From contig NZ_BONE01000065.1 of the NCBI RefSeq assembly GCF_016862555.1, positions 1-42,791 of the forward strand: 42,791 bases of DNA, written 5' to 3'. Both the position numbers and the translations under genes were made by a program. This stretch comes from Asanoa siamensis. GTDB taxonomy: Bacteria > Actinomycetota > Actinomycetes > Mycobacteriales > Micromonosporaceae. Below are positions 23,655 to 31,304 of the stretch, one piece after another. How positions within the stretch are numbered: position 1 is the first letter of the stretch; the number at the start of each line of letters is the position of its first letter. The notes under the pieces were generated by a model. The model had not been told where the DNA came from. It made no database searches and worked only from the letters and a program-made list of their open reading frames with translations.

Positions 23655-23960
23655 ACACGCGGCGTTTGATCAGATCGTGGGGCTATGGGCGGGGGCGGGC
23701 GGCATAATCGCACCGCCGGGCGCCTTGTGGCGGCTGTCGGGGCTGTCAGCGGCCTCGTCGTTGATGTTGGCTGTGGCACCGGGGCCGTGGCGCGGGAGTC
23801 CGCACCTGCCGCTGCCGAAGACGAGCGCGCACGCCTACGACCTGGCTTCTCGCGCCCCTCGAACTGGGCGTCGAGCTGCTCGTGGATCCGCGCCTTGATG
23901 ACGTCGAGAGCCCGCCGCCCGCGGGTGCACAGATGTCGCCGGGGGGCCCGACGTCGTCAT
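23655..23960 (+). pseudogene. Possible decayed methyltransferase fragment in a 670-base gene-free region
   Basis: 23412-24085 holds no intact gene. On the plus strand about 23700-23800 reads HNRTAGRLVAAV...GLVVDVGCGTGAVARE, which looks like motif I of a class I SAM-dependent methyltransferase. The preceding residues that look related (AFDQIVGLWAGAGG) are in another frame, and nothing recognisable follows. On the minus strand about 23845-23920 reads RRALDVIKARIHEQLDAQF, also protein-like, without a start. This fits an old, broken insertion, but the fragments are short. Confidence 0.3.
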
Positions 23961-23993
23961 TCACCACGGCGCGCCGGTGAAAGAACCCCCCTG

Positions 23994-24078
23994 CGGACCT
24001 GGCAGCGAAGCGGAGCGAGCGGTGTCCGGCGGGAGCGACGGTCCGGACCACGACGGACCCGGGCAGGAATCCTGATCT
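23994..24078 (-). repeat. 3'-end-associated intergenic repeat, copy B
   Basis: On the minus strand this matches copies A and C through the core GGTCCGGACCGTCGCTCCCG and onward through CCGGACACCGCTCGCTCCGC. It starts about 7 bases after the folE stop (24086), in the same orientation as folE. The left side of the hairpin is slightly diverged here (CGTGGTCCGG). Confidence 0.75.
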
Positions 24079-24085
24079 CTAAAGA

Positions 24086-24751
24086 TCAGCCGATGATCAA
24101 GGCCATCGCTTCGCTGCGGGTCTTCGCGTCGCTCTGGAAGATGCCGCGGACCGCGGACGTGACCGTTTTCGCGCCGTCCTTCTGGATGCCGCGCATCGCC
24201 ATGCAGAGGTGTTCGCATTCGAGCACCGCGATCACGCCGCGGGGTTCGAGCTTGGTCATCAGCAGGTCGGCTATCTGGGCCGTGAGGCGTTCCTGGACCT
24301 GGGGGCGGCGCGCGAAGATCTCGACCAGGCGGGCCAGCTTCGACAAGCCCGTGATGCGGCCGTTCGGGCCCGGGATGTAGCCGATGTGCGCCACGCCCTT
24401 GAACGGGAGCAGGTGGTGTTCGCAGACGCTCATGACCTCGATGTCGCGGACCAGGATCAGTTCCTCGTGAGCCGCGTCGAAGGTCGTGTTGAGCACCTGG
24501 GACGGGTCGACCCGCAGGCCCGCGAACAGCTCCGCGTACGCCCGGGCCACCCGTAGCGGGGTCTTGACCAGGCCGTCGCGGTCCGGGTCCTCGCCGATGG
24601 CGATCAGGATCTCGCGGACGGCCTTCTCGATGCGACCCAGGTCGACCGTGTCCTCGACCGGGCGGCCGGTGAGCTTGCCGTCGACAAGCCGAGCGGCGAG
24701 GTAGTCGAGTTCCTCTACCTCACCGTCGGCCTCGTAGTCGATGTTGCTCAG
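24086..24751 (-). CDS. folE: GTP cyclohydrolase I
   Basis: First step of folate synthesis: GTP to 7,8-dihydroneopterin triphosphate. Zinc ligands are Cys110 and His113 in [10 protein letters not shown], and Cys183 in [34 protein letters not shown] is the classical signature. The reading frame has no ATG, GTG or TTG before GTG 24550, which would cut off the N-terminal helices. The conserved N-terminal part ([43 protein letters not shown]) is clearly in frame upstream. The only plausible initiator is CTG 24751-24749, overlapping the ftsH stop as CTGA, giving 221 residues starting (M)[17 protein letters not shown]. It is followed by intergenic repeat copy B. Its usual neighbour folP is 15 kb away. 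Confidence 0.92.
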   Translation of the reverse strand: MSNIDYEADGEVEELDYLAARLVDGKLTGRPVEDTVDLGRIEKAVREILIAIGEDPDRDGLVKTPLRVARAYAELFAGLRVDPSQVLNTTFDAAHEELILVRDIEVMSVCEHHLLPFKGVAHIGYIPGPNGRITGLSKLARLVEIFARRPQVQERLTAQIADLLMTKLEPRGVIAVLECEHLCMAMRGIQKDGAKTVTSAVRGIFQSDAKTRSEAMALIIG

Positions 24752-26787
24752 TGTGCGCCGTCCGAGTTGCTGTTGGGTGAGCCGCCCGTGTTGCCGCCGC
24801 CCACGCGGGCCTCGGCGCCGTCGGCCTCGGCCTGGACCTTGAGCGCGTCGCGCTCGGCCGGGGTGAGGACCGGCGGCTCGGTCGACGGGCGACGCTTGCC
24901 GAAGCCGTTGTAAGGAGCCATCGGCGGGCGCTTGACGACCCGCGCCGCGATCCGGGCCATGTCGGTGGTCGAGATCGTTTCCTTCTCGATCAGCTCCAGG
25001 ACCAGGTTGTCGAGCACGTCGCGGTATTCGACCAGGATCTCCCAGGCCTCGTCGTGGGCGAGCTCGATCAGCGAGCGGACCTCGCCGTCGATCTCGGCCG
25101 CGACCACGTCGGAGTAGTCGCGCTCGTGGCCCATCGTGCGACCCAGGAACGGCTCGTCGCCGCTGGTGCCGTACTTGACCGCGCCGAGCTTCGACGACAT
25201 GCCGTATTGGGTGACCATCGCCCGGGCCAGCGACGTGGCCTTCTTGATGTCGTCACCCGCACCGGTGGTCGGCTCGTGGAAGACCAGCTCCTCCGCCGCG
25301 CGACCGCCCAGGGCGTACGCCAGGGTGTCGATCATCTCCGCACGGGTCTGGGTGTACTTGTCTTCCGTCGGCAGCACCAGCGTGTGACCCAGCGAGCGCG
25401 AGCGCGGCAGGATCGTCACCTTGTGCACCGGAGCCGAGTGCGGCAGCGCCCAGGCGACCAGCGCGTGGCCACCCTCGTGGTACGCGGTGATCTTCTTCTC
25501 GTGGTCGCTCATCACCCGGGTGCGGCGCTGCGGGCCGGCCACCACGCGGTCGATGGATTCCTCGAGGTAGTCGTTGGAGATCGCCCGCTTGTCGTGCCGG
25601 GCGGTCAGCAGCGCGGCCTCGTTGATCACGTTGGCGAGGTCGGCACCGGAGAAGCCAGGGGTACGCCGGGCGACCGCGTCGAGGTCGACGTCGGGCGTGA
25701 ACGGCTTGCCCTTGGCGTGCACCCGCAGGATCGACTTGCGGCCGTCCATGTCGGGGGTGTCGACGGCGATCTGCCGGTCGAACCGGCCGGGGCGCAGCAG
25801 CGCCGGGTCGAGGATGTCGGGCCGGTTGGTGGCCGCGATCAGGATGACCCCGCCCTTGGTGTCGAAGCCGTCCATCTCGACGAGGAGCTGGTTGAGCGTC
25901 TGCTCGCGCTCGTCGTGACCGCCGCCCATGCCGGCGCCGCGGTGGCGGCCGACGGCGTCGATCTCGTCGACGAACACGATCGCGGGCGCGTTGGCCTTGG
26001 CCTGCTCGAACAGGTCGCGGACCCGGCTCGCGCCGACACCGACGAACATCTCGACGAAGTCGGAACCGGAGATCGAGTAGAACGGCACACCGGCCTCGCC
26101 GGCGACCGCGCGGGCCAGCAGCGTCTTACCGGTGCCGGGCTGGCCGAAGAGCAGCACGCCCTTCGGGATCTTGGCGCCGAGGGCCTGGTATTTCGCCGGG
26201 TTCTGCAGGAAGTCCTTGATCTCGCGGAGCTCCTCGACCGCCTCGTCGGCACCCGCCACGTCGGCGAAGGTCGTCTTCGGCGTGTCCTTGGTGATCATCT
26301 TCGCCTTGGACTTGCCGAAGTTCAGGACCCGCGAGCCGCCGCCCTGCATCTGCGACATGAAGAACAACAGCAGCACCACGAGCAGCACGATGGGCAGCAG
26401 GTTGACCAGGAGGCTCAGCAGCACGTTGTCGCCGGACACCTGGGTGTCGACGTCACCGGTGATCCGGTCGGCGGTCTTCGCGTTCTGGACGTCGTTCCAG
26501 ATCTGGTCGCCGACCTCGGCCGGGAACTGCGCCTCGATCCGGTTGGTGTTGGTGTCACCGAACTTCTGCGCCTGAGCCAGGGTGATCTGGAGCGTCTGCT
26601 CCTTGTCTTGGAACGTGACTTCCTGGATGCTGCGGGCAGGACCGCTGTTGAGCTGCTGGAGGGCGACGCTGGTGTCGACCCGGTGGAAACTCGGCCCGCC
26701 GGTGAACAGCGAGCTGAGCGCGATTGCGCCGGCGATCACAAGGATGATCCAGACCACCGGTCGGCGGAAGAAACGCGTACGTTCCAT
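24748..26787 (-). CDS. ftsH: ATP-dependent zinc metalloprotease FtsH
   Basis: Membrane-bound AAA+ protease that degrades unstable membrane and cytosolic proteins, acting as a hexamer. 679 residues from ATG 26787 ([20 protein letters not shown]); no clear Shine-Dalgarno. TM1 is about residues 11-29 and TM2 about 122-145, with the extracytoplasmic domain between. The AAA domain has Walker A GQPGTGKT (215-222; Gln replaces the more usual Pro), Walker B FVDEID (272-277) and [18 protein letters not shown] (second region of homology). The protease motif is HEGGH (437-441). The C-terminal tail is Gly/Asn/Ser-rich ([15 protein letters not shown]). The 263 bases upstream (26788-27050) hold no gene and presumably its promoter. 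The stop overlaps the proposed CTG start of folE. Confidence 0.97.
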   Translation of the reverse strand: MERTRFFRRPVVWIILVIAGAIALSSLFTGGPSFHRVDTSVALQQLNSGPARSIQEVTFQDKEQTLQITLAQAQKFGDTNTNRIEAQFPAEVGDQIWNDVQNAKTADRITGDVDTQVSGDNVLLSLLVNLLPIVLLVVLLLFFMSQMQGGGSRVLNFGKSKAKMITKDTPKTTFADVAGADEAVEELREIKDFLQNPAKYQALGAKIPKGVLLFGQPGTGKTLLARAVAGEAGVPFYSISGSDFVEMFVGVGASRVRDLFEQAKANAPAIVFVDEIDAVGRHRGAGMGGGHDEREQTLNQLLVEMDGFDTKGGVILIAATNRPDILDPALLRPGRFDRQIAVDTPDMDGRKSILRVHAKGKPFTPDVDLDAVARRTPGFSGADLANVINEAALLTARHDKRAISNDYLEESIDRVVAGPQRRTRVMSDHEKKITAYHEGGHALVAWALPHSAPVHKVTILPRSRSLGHTLVLPTEDKYTQTRAEMIDTLAYALGGRAAEELVFHEPTTGAGDDIKKATSLARAMVTQYGMSSKLGAVKYGTSGDEPFLGRTMGHERDYSDVVAAEIDGEVRSLIELAHDEAWEILVEYRDVLDNLVLELIEKETISTTDMARIAARVVKRPPMAPYNGFGKRRPSTEPPVLTPAERDALKVQAEADGAEARVGGGNTGGSPNSNSDGAH

Positions 26788-27050
26788 ACTGTTGTCGAGC
26801 GGCGAACCGCCCGCATCCTCCTGATCGACGTTATGACCGTGCCGGACGTGTTGCTCCGGGGTGTCGGCCTGCGGTGACCTGCCTGCCCAGAGACCAGCTC
26901 TGTGGGGACCGGCCACTACCCGCGCCGCCGGGTGCGCCACGGTCATTCGAAGGTACACCCCGAGCGCGAGACGCAAACGACTGAGCCCCGCGCTAGCACA
27001 TACGGTAGCCGGGGATGCTGGATGTCCGCTGTACGAAGTTGAGGAGATCC

Positions 27051-27632
27051 TCAGACTCGTGCGTATACCTCTGGCTTGAGGACGCCGACGTAAGGCAGCT
27101 CACGGTAGCGCTCGCTGAAGTCGAGGCCGTATCCCACCACGAACTCGCTCGGGATGTCGAAGCCGACGTACTTCACCGGGACGTGGACCTTGATCGCGTC
27201 GGGCTTGCGGAACAGCGCGACCACCTCGACGCTCGCGGCGGCCCGGGACTCGAGGTATTTGAGGAGCCAGGAGAGCGTCAGGCCGGAGTCGACGATGTCC
27301 TCGACGACCACGACGTGCCGGCCGGCGATGTCCCGGTCGAGGTCCTTGAGGATCCGGACGACCCCGGACGAGGTAGTTCCCTGCCCGTACGAGGAGACGG
27401 CCATGAACTCGAGCTCCACCGGCGGGCCGTGCCGGCCCAGCGCGCGAGCGAAGTCGGCGACGAACATCACCGCGCCCTTGAGCACGCAGACCAGCAACAG
27501 CCCGTCCTGGACGTTGGCGTAGTCGCTGGCCACCTGCTTGGCGAGGTCCGCGGTCTTCTCGCGGATCTGTTCCTCGGTGATGATCACGTGATCGATGTCG
27601 GCGTCGTACCAGGAGCCGGAGCCGTCGGTCAT
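27051..27632 (-). CDS. hpt: Hypoxanthine phosphoribosyltransferase
   Basis: Purine salvage: converts hypoxanthine and guanine plus PRPP to IMP and GMP. 193 residues, ATG 27632 ([16 protein letters not shown]). The PRPP-binding loop is [14 protein letters not shown] (EDIVDSG at 111-117), the flexible active-site loop is [11 protein letters not shown] (80-90), and the LKG motif is at 51-53. The C-terminus [22 protein letters not shown] is the family ending. Gene order tilS-hpt-ftsH is near universal in Actinobacteria and Firmicutes. Here hpt and tilS are separated by a small membrane-peptide gene and a divergent AraC-type gene. Confidence 0.96.
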   Translation of the reverse strand: MTDGSGSWYDADIDHVIITEEQIREKTADLAKQVASDYANVQDGLLLVCVLKGAVMFVADFARALGRHGPPVELEFMAVSSYGQGTTSSGVVRILKDLDRDIAGRHVVVVEDIVDSGLTLSWLLKYLESRAAASVEVVALFRKPDAIKVHVPVKYVGFDIPSEFVVGYGLDFSERYRELPYVGVLKPEVYARV

Positions 27633-27690
27633 GCCCCCTAGCCTGCCCCACGCGGGTTACGCCCCGATGGCCGACCCACCAGGAAGAAGA

Positions 27691-27721
27691 GGTGGCCACC
27701 CAGCGCTACTGGGCGGCCACC
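27691..27721. terminator. 13-bp hairpin (first of two)
   Basis: GGTGGCC-A-CCCAG (27691-27703) pairs with CTGGG-C-GGCCACC (27709-27721) with one mismatch and a 5-base loop CGCTA. It lies between the minus-strand 44-residue gene and hpt and should stop transcription from the former. Confidence 0.65.
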
Positions 27722-27739
27722 TGTGAAGGTTGATTCCTC

Positions 27740-27771
27740 AGGACAGAGGATGCTGCCGCCTCCTCTGTCCT
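27740..27771 (-). terminator. 11-bp perfect hairpin after the 44-residue gene
   Basis: AGGACAGAGGA (27740-27750) and TCCTCTGTCCT (27761-27771) are perfect complements with a 10-base loop. It starts 15 bases after the stop of the small minus-strand gene, and together with the next hairpin makes a double terminator. Confidence 0.7.
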
Positions 27772-27785
27772 TCCGGTCACCAAGA

Positions 27786-27920
27786 TCAGTAGGTCTGTGG
27801 TTCTCGGAAGCCGTCGCGTGATGGCTTCCAGTCGGCCGAGTCGTGCGAGTCCTTGGTGAGCCCGGTCGCGGAAGCGAGGGCGAGGACCAGCATAAAGGCG
27901 ACAAAAAGGACGAGTTCCAT
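27786..27920 (-). CDS. 44-residue single-pass membrane protein
   Basis: ATG 27920 is preceded by a strong AGAGGAG at good spacing, and the gene is followed by two hairpin terminators, so it looks like a real, independently expressed small gene. Residues 2-21 (ELVLFVAFMLVLALASATGL) form a membrane helix. The tail (TKDSHDSADWKPSRDGFREP) is polar with Ser-Ala-Asp-Trp and Arg-Asp-Gly-Phe motifs, probably facing one side of the membrane as a binding epitope. Function unknown; small proteins of this layout often regulate a larger membrane partner. It is divergent from the AraC/DJ-1 regulator gene at 28080. Confidence 0.78.
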   Translation of the reverse strand: MELVLFVAFMLVLALASATGLTKDSHDSADWKPSRDGFREPQTY

Positions 27921-28079
27921 GGCGGTGCTCCTCTGTGAGCTGTTGCTGTAGGTGAGGACCGCCGGCGCGCACCGGGCTTTCTTACATAGATGAGTCTGCC
28001 CCGGAGCGGGACATCCGGACAGTGGCAGAGATGCCATGCACCGTCGAATTCCTGCCAGCTTTCCGCTACGCTGCGAAGC

Positions 28080-29027
28080 ATGGTGCGGAACGTCGCGGTG
28101 GTCGTCATGGACGGTGTCGCCGCCTTCGAGCTCGGGGTCCTGTGCGAGGTCTTCGGCACCGACCGCACGGCCGACGGCTTCCCCGGTTACCGGTTCGACG
28201 TCTGCTCGCCCGACGGCGGTCCGGTGCGTGCCCAGAACGGCTTCACCCTGATGCCGGCCGCCGATCTCGGCCCGCTGGACGACGCCGACCTGGTCGCGGT
28301 CCCGGCACACAAGGACGGCGCGACCGTGCCGCCATCGGTGCTCGACGCGCTCCGCCGGGCCGACGCCCGCGGCGCCCAGCTCCTGAGCGTCTGCTCGGGC
28401 GCGTTCGTCCTCGGCGAGGCCGGCCTGCTCGACGACCGCGAGTGCACGACCCACTGGCGCTACGCCGACGAGCTCCAGGCCCGCTATCCGCGCGCCAAGG
28501 TCGCCTGCAACCACCTCTACGTGCACGACGGCAACCTGCTGACCAGCGCCGGCACGGCCGCGGGCATCGACGCCTGCCTGCATCTCGTACGCCAGGAGCA
28601 CGGCTCGGAGATCGCCACCAAGCTGGCCCGCCGCATGGTCGTCCCACCGCACCGCGACGGCGGCCAGGCGCAGTACATCGAGGCGCCGATCGCCCGCACG
28701 CCGGACGCACCGACGCTCGAGCCGCTGCTCAGCTGGCTGGTCGGCAACCTCGACCGGACGATCACGGTGGACGACCTGGCGGCCCGCGCGCACATGGCAC
28801 CGCGCACGTTCGCCCGCCGCTTCCGCGCCGAGACCGGCACGACGCCACACGATTGGCTGACGGGGCAGCGGGTGCTGCTGGCCCGCCGGCTGCTCGAGGA
28901 GACGGAGCTCGCGGTGGAGCAGGTCGCGGGCAAGAGCGGCTTCGGCGACGCGGCGACGTTGCGCCACCACTTCAGCCGGAGAGTTGGAGCAACGCCGCAC
29001 GCCTACCGGTCGACCTTCCGGAAGTAA
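28080..29027 (+). CDS. GlxA-type transcriptional regulator (DJ-1/PfpI domain plus AraC helix-turn-helix)
   Basis: 315 residues. ATG 28080 (MVRNVAVVVMDGVAAFELGVLCEVFG) is the start that matches the family N-terminus; the frame is open further upstream but not protein-like. Residues 1-190 form a DJ-1/PfpI-like domain with LLSVCSGAFVLGEAGLLDDRECTTHW, Cys105 at the nucleophile-elbow position. The C-terminal AraC domain (about 210-315) has two helix-turn-helices: TVDDLAARAHMAPRTFARRFRAETGTTPHDWL and VEQVAGKSGFGDAATLRHHFSRRVGATPHAYR. It is probably a ligand-sensing activator. The nearest divergent target is the 44-residue membrane peptide gene. A TGGCAG/CTGCCA inverted pair lies just upstream. Intergenic repeat copy C follows the stop. 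Confidence 0.92.
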   Translation: MVRNVAVVVMDGVAAFELGVLCEVFGTDRTADGFPGYRFDVCSPDGGPVRAQNGFTLMPAADLGPLDDADLVAVPAHKDGATVPPSVLDALRRADARGAQLLSVCSGAFVLGEAGLLDDRECTTHWRYADELQARYPRAKVACNHLYVHDGNLLTSAGTAAGIDACLHLVRQEHGSEIATKLARRMVVPPHRDGGQAQYIEAPIARTPDAPTLEPLLSWLVGNLDRTITVDDLAARAHMAPRTFARRFRAETGTTPHDWLTGQRVLLARRLLEETELAVEQVAGKSGFGDAATLRHHFSRRVGATPHAYRSTFRK

Positions 29028-29033
29028 CAGATC

Positions 29034-29110
29034 AAGATCCGGCGTTCCCGGGTTCGCGGTGGTCCGGACCGTCGCTCCCGCCGGACACCGCTCGCTCCGC
29101 TTCGCTGCCA
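29034..29110 (+). repeat. 3'-end-associated intergenic repeat, copy C
   Basis: Nearly identical to copy A, including the hairpin arms GCGGTGGTCCGG and CCGGACACCGC. It starts six bases after the stop of the regulator gene, in the same orientation. It lies between convergent genes (tilS ends at 29178). Confidence 0.78.
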
Positions 29111-29177
29111 CCTCCGCGTCGGCCAAGGACCCTTCCTTCTCAGTCCCGGCAGAGCGACGCCTTGGCGGACCGGGCGG

Positions 29178-30164
29178 TCAGTCGGTGAGGACGCGGAGGA
29201 CGCCTGAGACGCGCGCCGCGCGGATGCCGCCCGGCAGGTGCACCGCGCCCTGGCCGTGCCAGCCCGTGACCAGCGCTTCGAGGGCGCTCACGTGCCGGTG
29301 CGACAGGGCGGCCGGCGAGCAGCCCAGCGACAGCGCCCACGAGTGCAGCGCGCGGGCGCGCAGCGCGGGCAGCAGCGCCTCGAGCATCGCCACCGAAAGG
29401 CCTTCCTCCAACATGGAGCGTTCGAGCTCCTCGGCCGCGAGCACGTCGAGCGCCTCCGCGTCCTGGGCGAGCAGCCGGGCGGTGCGGGCCAGGTTGGGCA
29501 CGACACCCGGGCCGAGCGCGTCGACGAGCGAGGGCAGGGCGGAGACCCGGACCCGTGACCGGGCGTACGACGGATCGAGGTTGTGCGGGTCCTCCCACGG
29601 CTCGAGCCCCAGCGCCGCGCACGCCTTGCGGGCCTCGTCGCGGGACATGTCGAGCAGCGGCCGCAGCAGCGCCACCCCGTCGACGTCGCGCCTGTCCGGC
29701 ATCGCGGCCATGCCTCGCGGACCAGCGCCCCTGGCGAGCGCGAGCAGCACCGTCTCGGCCTGGTCGTCGCGGGTGTGGCCGAGCAGCACCGAGTTGGCGT
29801 CGTGGGCCCGGGCGGTGTCGAGCAGCGCGTCGTAGCGGGCCTCGCGGGCCGCCGCCTCGGGACCGCCGAGCCGGCCGGCCACGTCGACCGGCACCACGAG
29901 TGACGGACGCAGGTCGACGGACGCGCCCCAGGCGGCGACCGCGGCGGCCCGGCGATCCGAGCCGTCCTGCAGGCCGTGGTCTATGGTGATCAGCCCCGCG
30001 CGCAGACCCATCCGGGGGGCGACGAACGCGGTCGCGGCGGCCAGGGCCAGGGAGTCGGCACCGCCGGAGCAGGCGACCAGCACCAGGGCGTCCTTGCGTA
30101 TCCCCTGCAGCATGCGGCGGACCGCGACGCGGGTCGCGGCGACCGGGGGCGCGGGACCGACCAC
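29178..30164 (-). CDS. tilS: tRNA(Ile)-lysidine synthase
   Basis: Modifies cytidine 34 of the CAU-anticodon tRNA-Ile to lysidine so that it reads AUA; essential in most bacteria. 328 residues from GTG 30164, two bases after the stop of the metalloprotease gene. The PP-loop is SGGADS (33-38 in LVACSGGADSLALAAA), with GLITIDHGLQ, LGHTRDDQAETVLLALARGAG and RPLLDMSRDEARKACAALGL as in the N-terminal domain of the family, followed by DPSYARSRVR. The C-terminal part is shorter than in E. coli TilS, as usual in actinobacteria. The next gene downstream on this strand, past the regulator and the small peptide gene, is hpt. Confidence 0.95.
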   Translation of the reverse strand: MVGPAPPVAATRVAVRRMLQGIRKDALVLVACSGGADSLALAAATAFVAPRMGLRAGLITIDHGLQDGSDRRAAAVAAWGASVDLRPSLVVPVDVAGRLGGPEAAAREARYDALLDTARAHDANSVLLGHTRDDQAETVLLALARGAGPRGMAAMPDRRDVDGVALLRPLLDMSRDEARKACAALGLEPWEDPHNLDPSYARSRVRVSALPSLVDALGPGVVPNLARTARLLAQDAEALDVLAAEELERSMLEEGLSVAMLEALLPALRARALHSWALSLGCSPAALSHRHVSALEALVTGWHGQGAVHLPGGIRAARVSGVLRVLTD

Positions 30165-30166
30165 GT

Positions 30167-31246
30167 CTAGCCCTGCGCGAGCAGCGGTCCGTTGCCGCCG
30201 CCGGGACCGTGCACCCGGGCCACCCAGGCATCGGGGTCGCCCAGCTCCTCCAGCCGCGGCAGCGTCAACGGCGAGCTGAAGATCTTGTTGAAGCCGGCCA
30301 TGCCGACCCGCTCCACCACCCCGTGCACGAACTTGCGGCCCTCGGCGTACTGCCGCATCTTGACGTCGATGCCGAGCAACTTGCGCATGGCCTTCTCCAA
30401 CGGGTTGCCGGCCTCGCGGCGGCGGTTGAAGCGGGCCCGGATCTGCTCGACCGTGGGTATGACCTCGGGGCCGACGCCGTCCATCACGAACTCGGCGTGC
30501 CCCTCGAGCAGCGTCATCAGCGCGGTCAGCCGGTCGAGCACCGCCCGCTGACCCGGCGTCTGCACGAGGTCGAGCACGCTGGCCCGGCTCTCGGGGTCGC
30601 GGATCGCGTCGGAGAGGGTGGCGACGGCGCGGCGGAGCCGGTCGGTGAGGTGCTCGGTGCCGCTCTGCGACGCGTCGACGAACGCCTGCACCTCGCCGAG
30701 GAAGTGGGCGCGCATCCACGGCACCGAGGTGAACTGGGTGCGGTGGGTGACCTCGTGCAGGCAGACCCAGAGGCGGAAGTCGCGCGGCTCGGCACCGAGC
30801 TTGCGCTCGACCTCGACGATGTTCGGGGCGACGAGCAGCAATTGCCCCGGATCGGCGGAAAAGACCTCATACTGCCCGAGTACGCGACCCGACAGGTAGG
30901 CCAGCACGCTGCCCGCCTGCACCCCGGTCAGCCGGGAGCCGATGGCGTCACTGAGGGCGCCGGGCTCCTTGTCGCCGGAGAGGCGGGTGATCAACGGAGT
31001 GACGACCTCACGCAGCCCGGCCACGTTGACGGCGGCCCAGTCGCGGCGGTCGACGATCCGCACGGGTGGGTGGGCCACCTGCGACTGCAGGCCCGTGTAG
31101 GAACTGACGTGGCCGGCTGCCTCTTCGGTCAGCCGGCGCAGGTCGGAGACCACCTCGGTGGCCTCCTCGTAGGAGGCCCGGGGGCCGGTCTTGCCCAGCG
31201 CCCCCGCGGTGGCGGCGGCCAGATCCCAGTCCACGAACTGCGCCAT
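30167..31246 (-). CDS. Zinc-dependent metalloprotease, DUF2342/coenzyme F420 biosynthesis-associated type
   Basis: 359 residues from ATG 31246 (MAQFVDWDLAAATAGAL), matching the usual VDW start of the family. A GTG at 31312 would add 22 residues of unlikely sequence overlapping dacB. The zincin motif is HEVTH (164-168, in LWVCLHEVTHRTQF). The downstream GHAEFVMDG (about 268-276) probably carries the third ligand. No signal peptide or membrane segment, so it is likely cytoplasmic. The dacB - metalloprotease - tilS order is conserved in Actinobacteria. The physiological substrate is not known. Confidence 0.9.
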   Translation of the reverse strand: MAQFVDWDLAAATAGALGKTGPRASYEEATEVVSDLRRLTEEAAGHVSSYTGLQSQVAHPPVRIVDRRDWAAVNVAGLREVVTPLITRLSGDKEPGALSDAIGSRLTGVQAGSVLAYLSGRVLGQYEVFSADPGQLLLVAPNIVEVERKLGAEPRDFRLWVCLHEVTHRTQFTSVPWMRAHFLGEVQAFVDASQSGTEHLTDRLRRAVATLSDAIRDPESRASVLDLVQTPGQRAVLDRLTALMTLLEGHAEFVMDGVGPEVIPTVEQIRARFNRRREAGNPLEKAMRKLLGIDVKMRQYAEGRKFVHGVVERVGMAGFNKIFSSPLTLPRLEELGDPDAWVARVHGPGGGNGPLLAQG

Positions 31247-31304
31247 CACCCCACGGTACCCGGGCGGGGCACCCCGGGCGCCCCATCCGCTAGCCGCCTG
31301 TTCG

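Noticed and set aside
25054-26877. Plus-strand open frame of 607 codons opposite ftsH
   Set aside because: Pure antisense of ftsH; composition is low-complexity and there is no ribosome site or domain.
28022-29188. Plus-strand 388-codon frame overlapping the AraC/DJ-1 gene
   Set aside because: Arg/Pro-rich shadow frame; the other frame has both DJ-1 and AraC domains intact.
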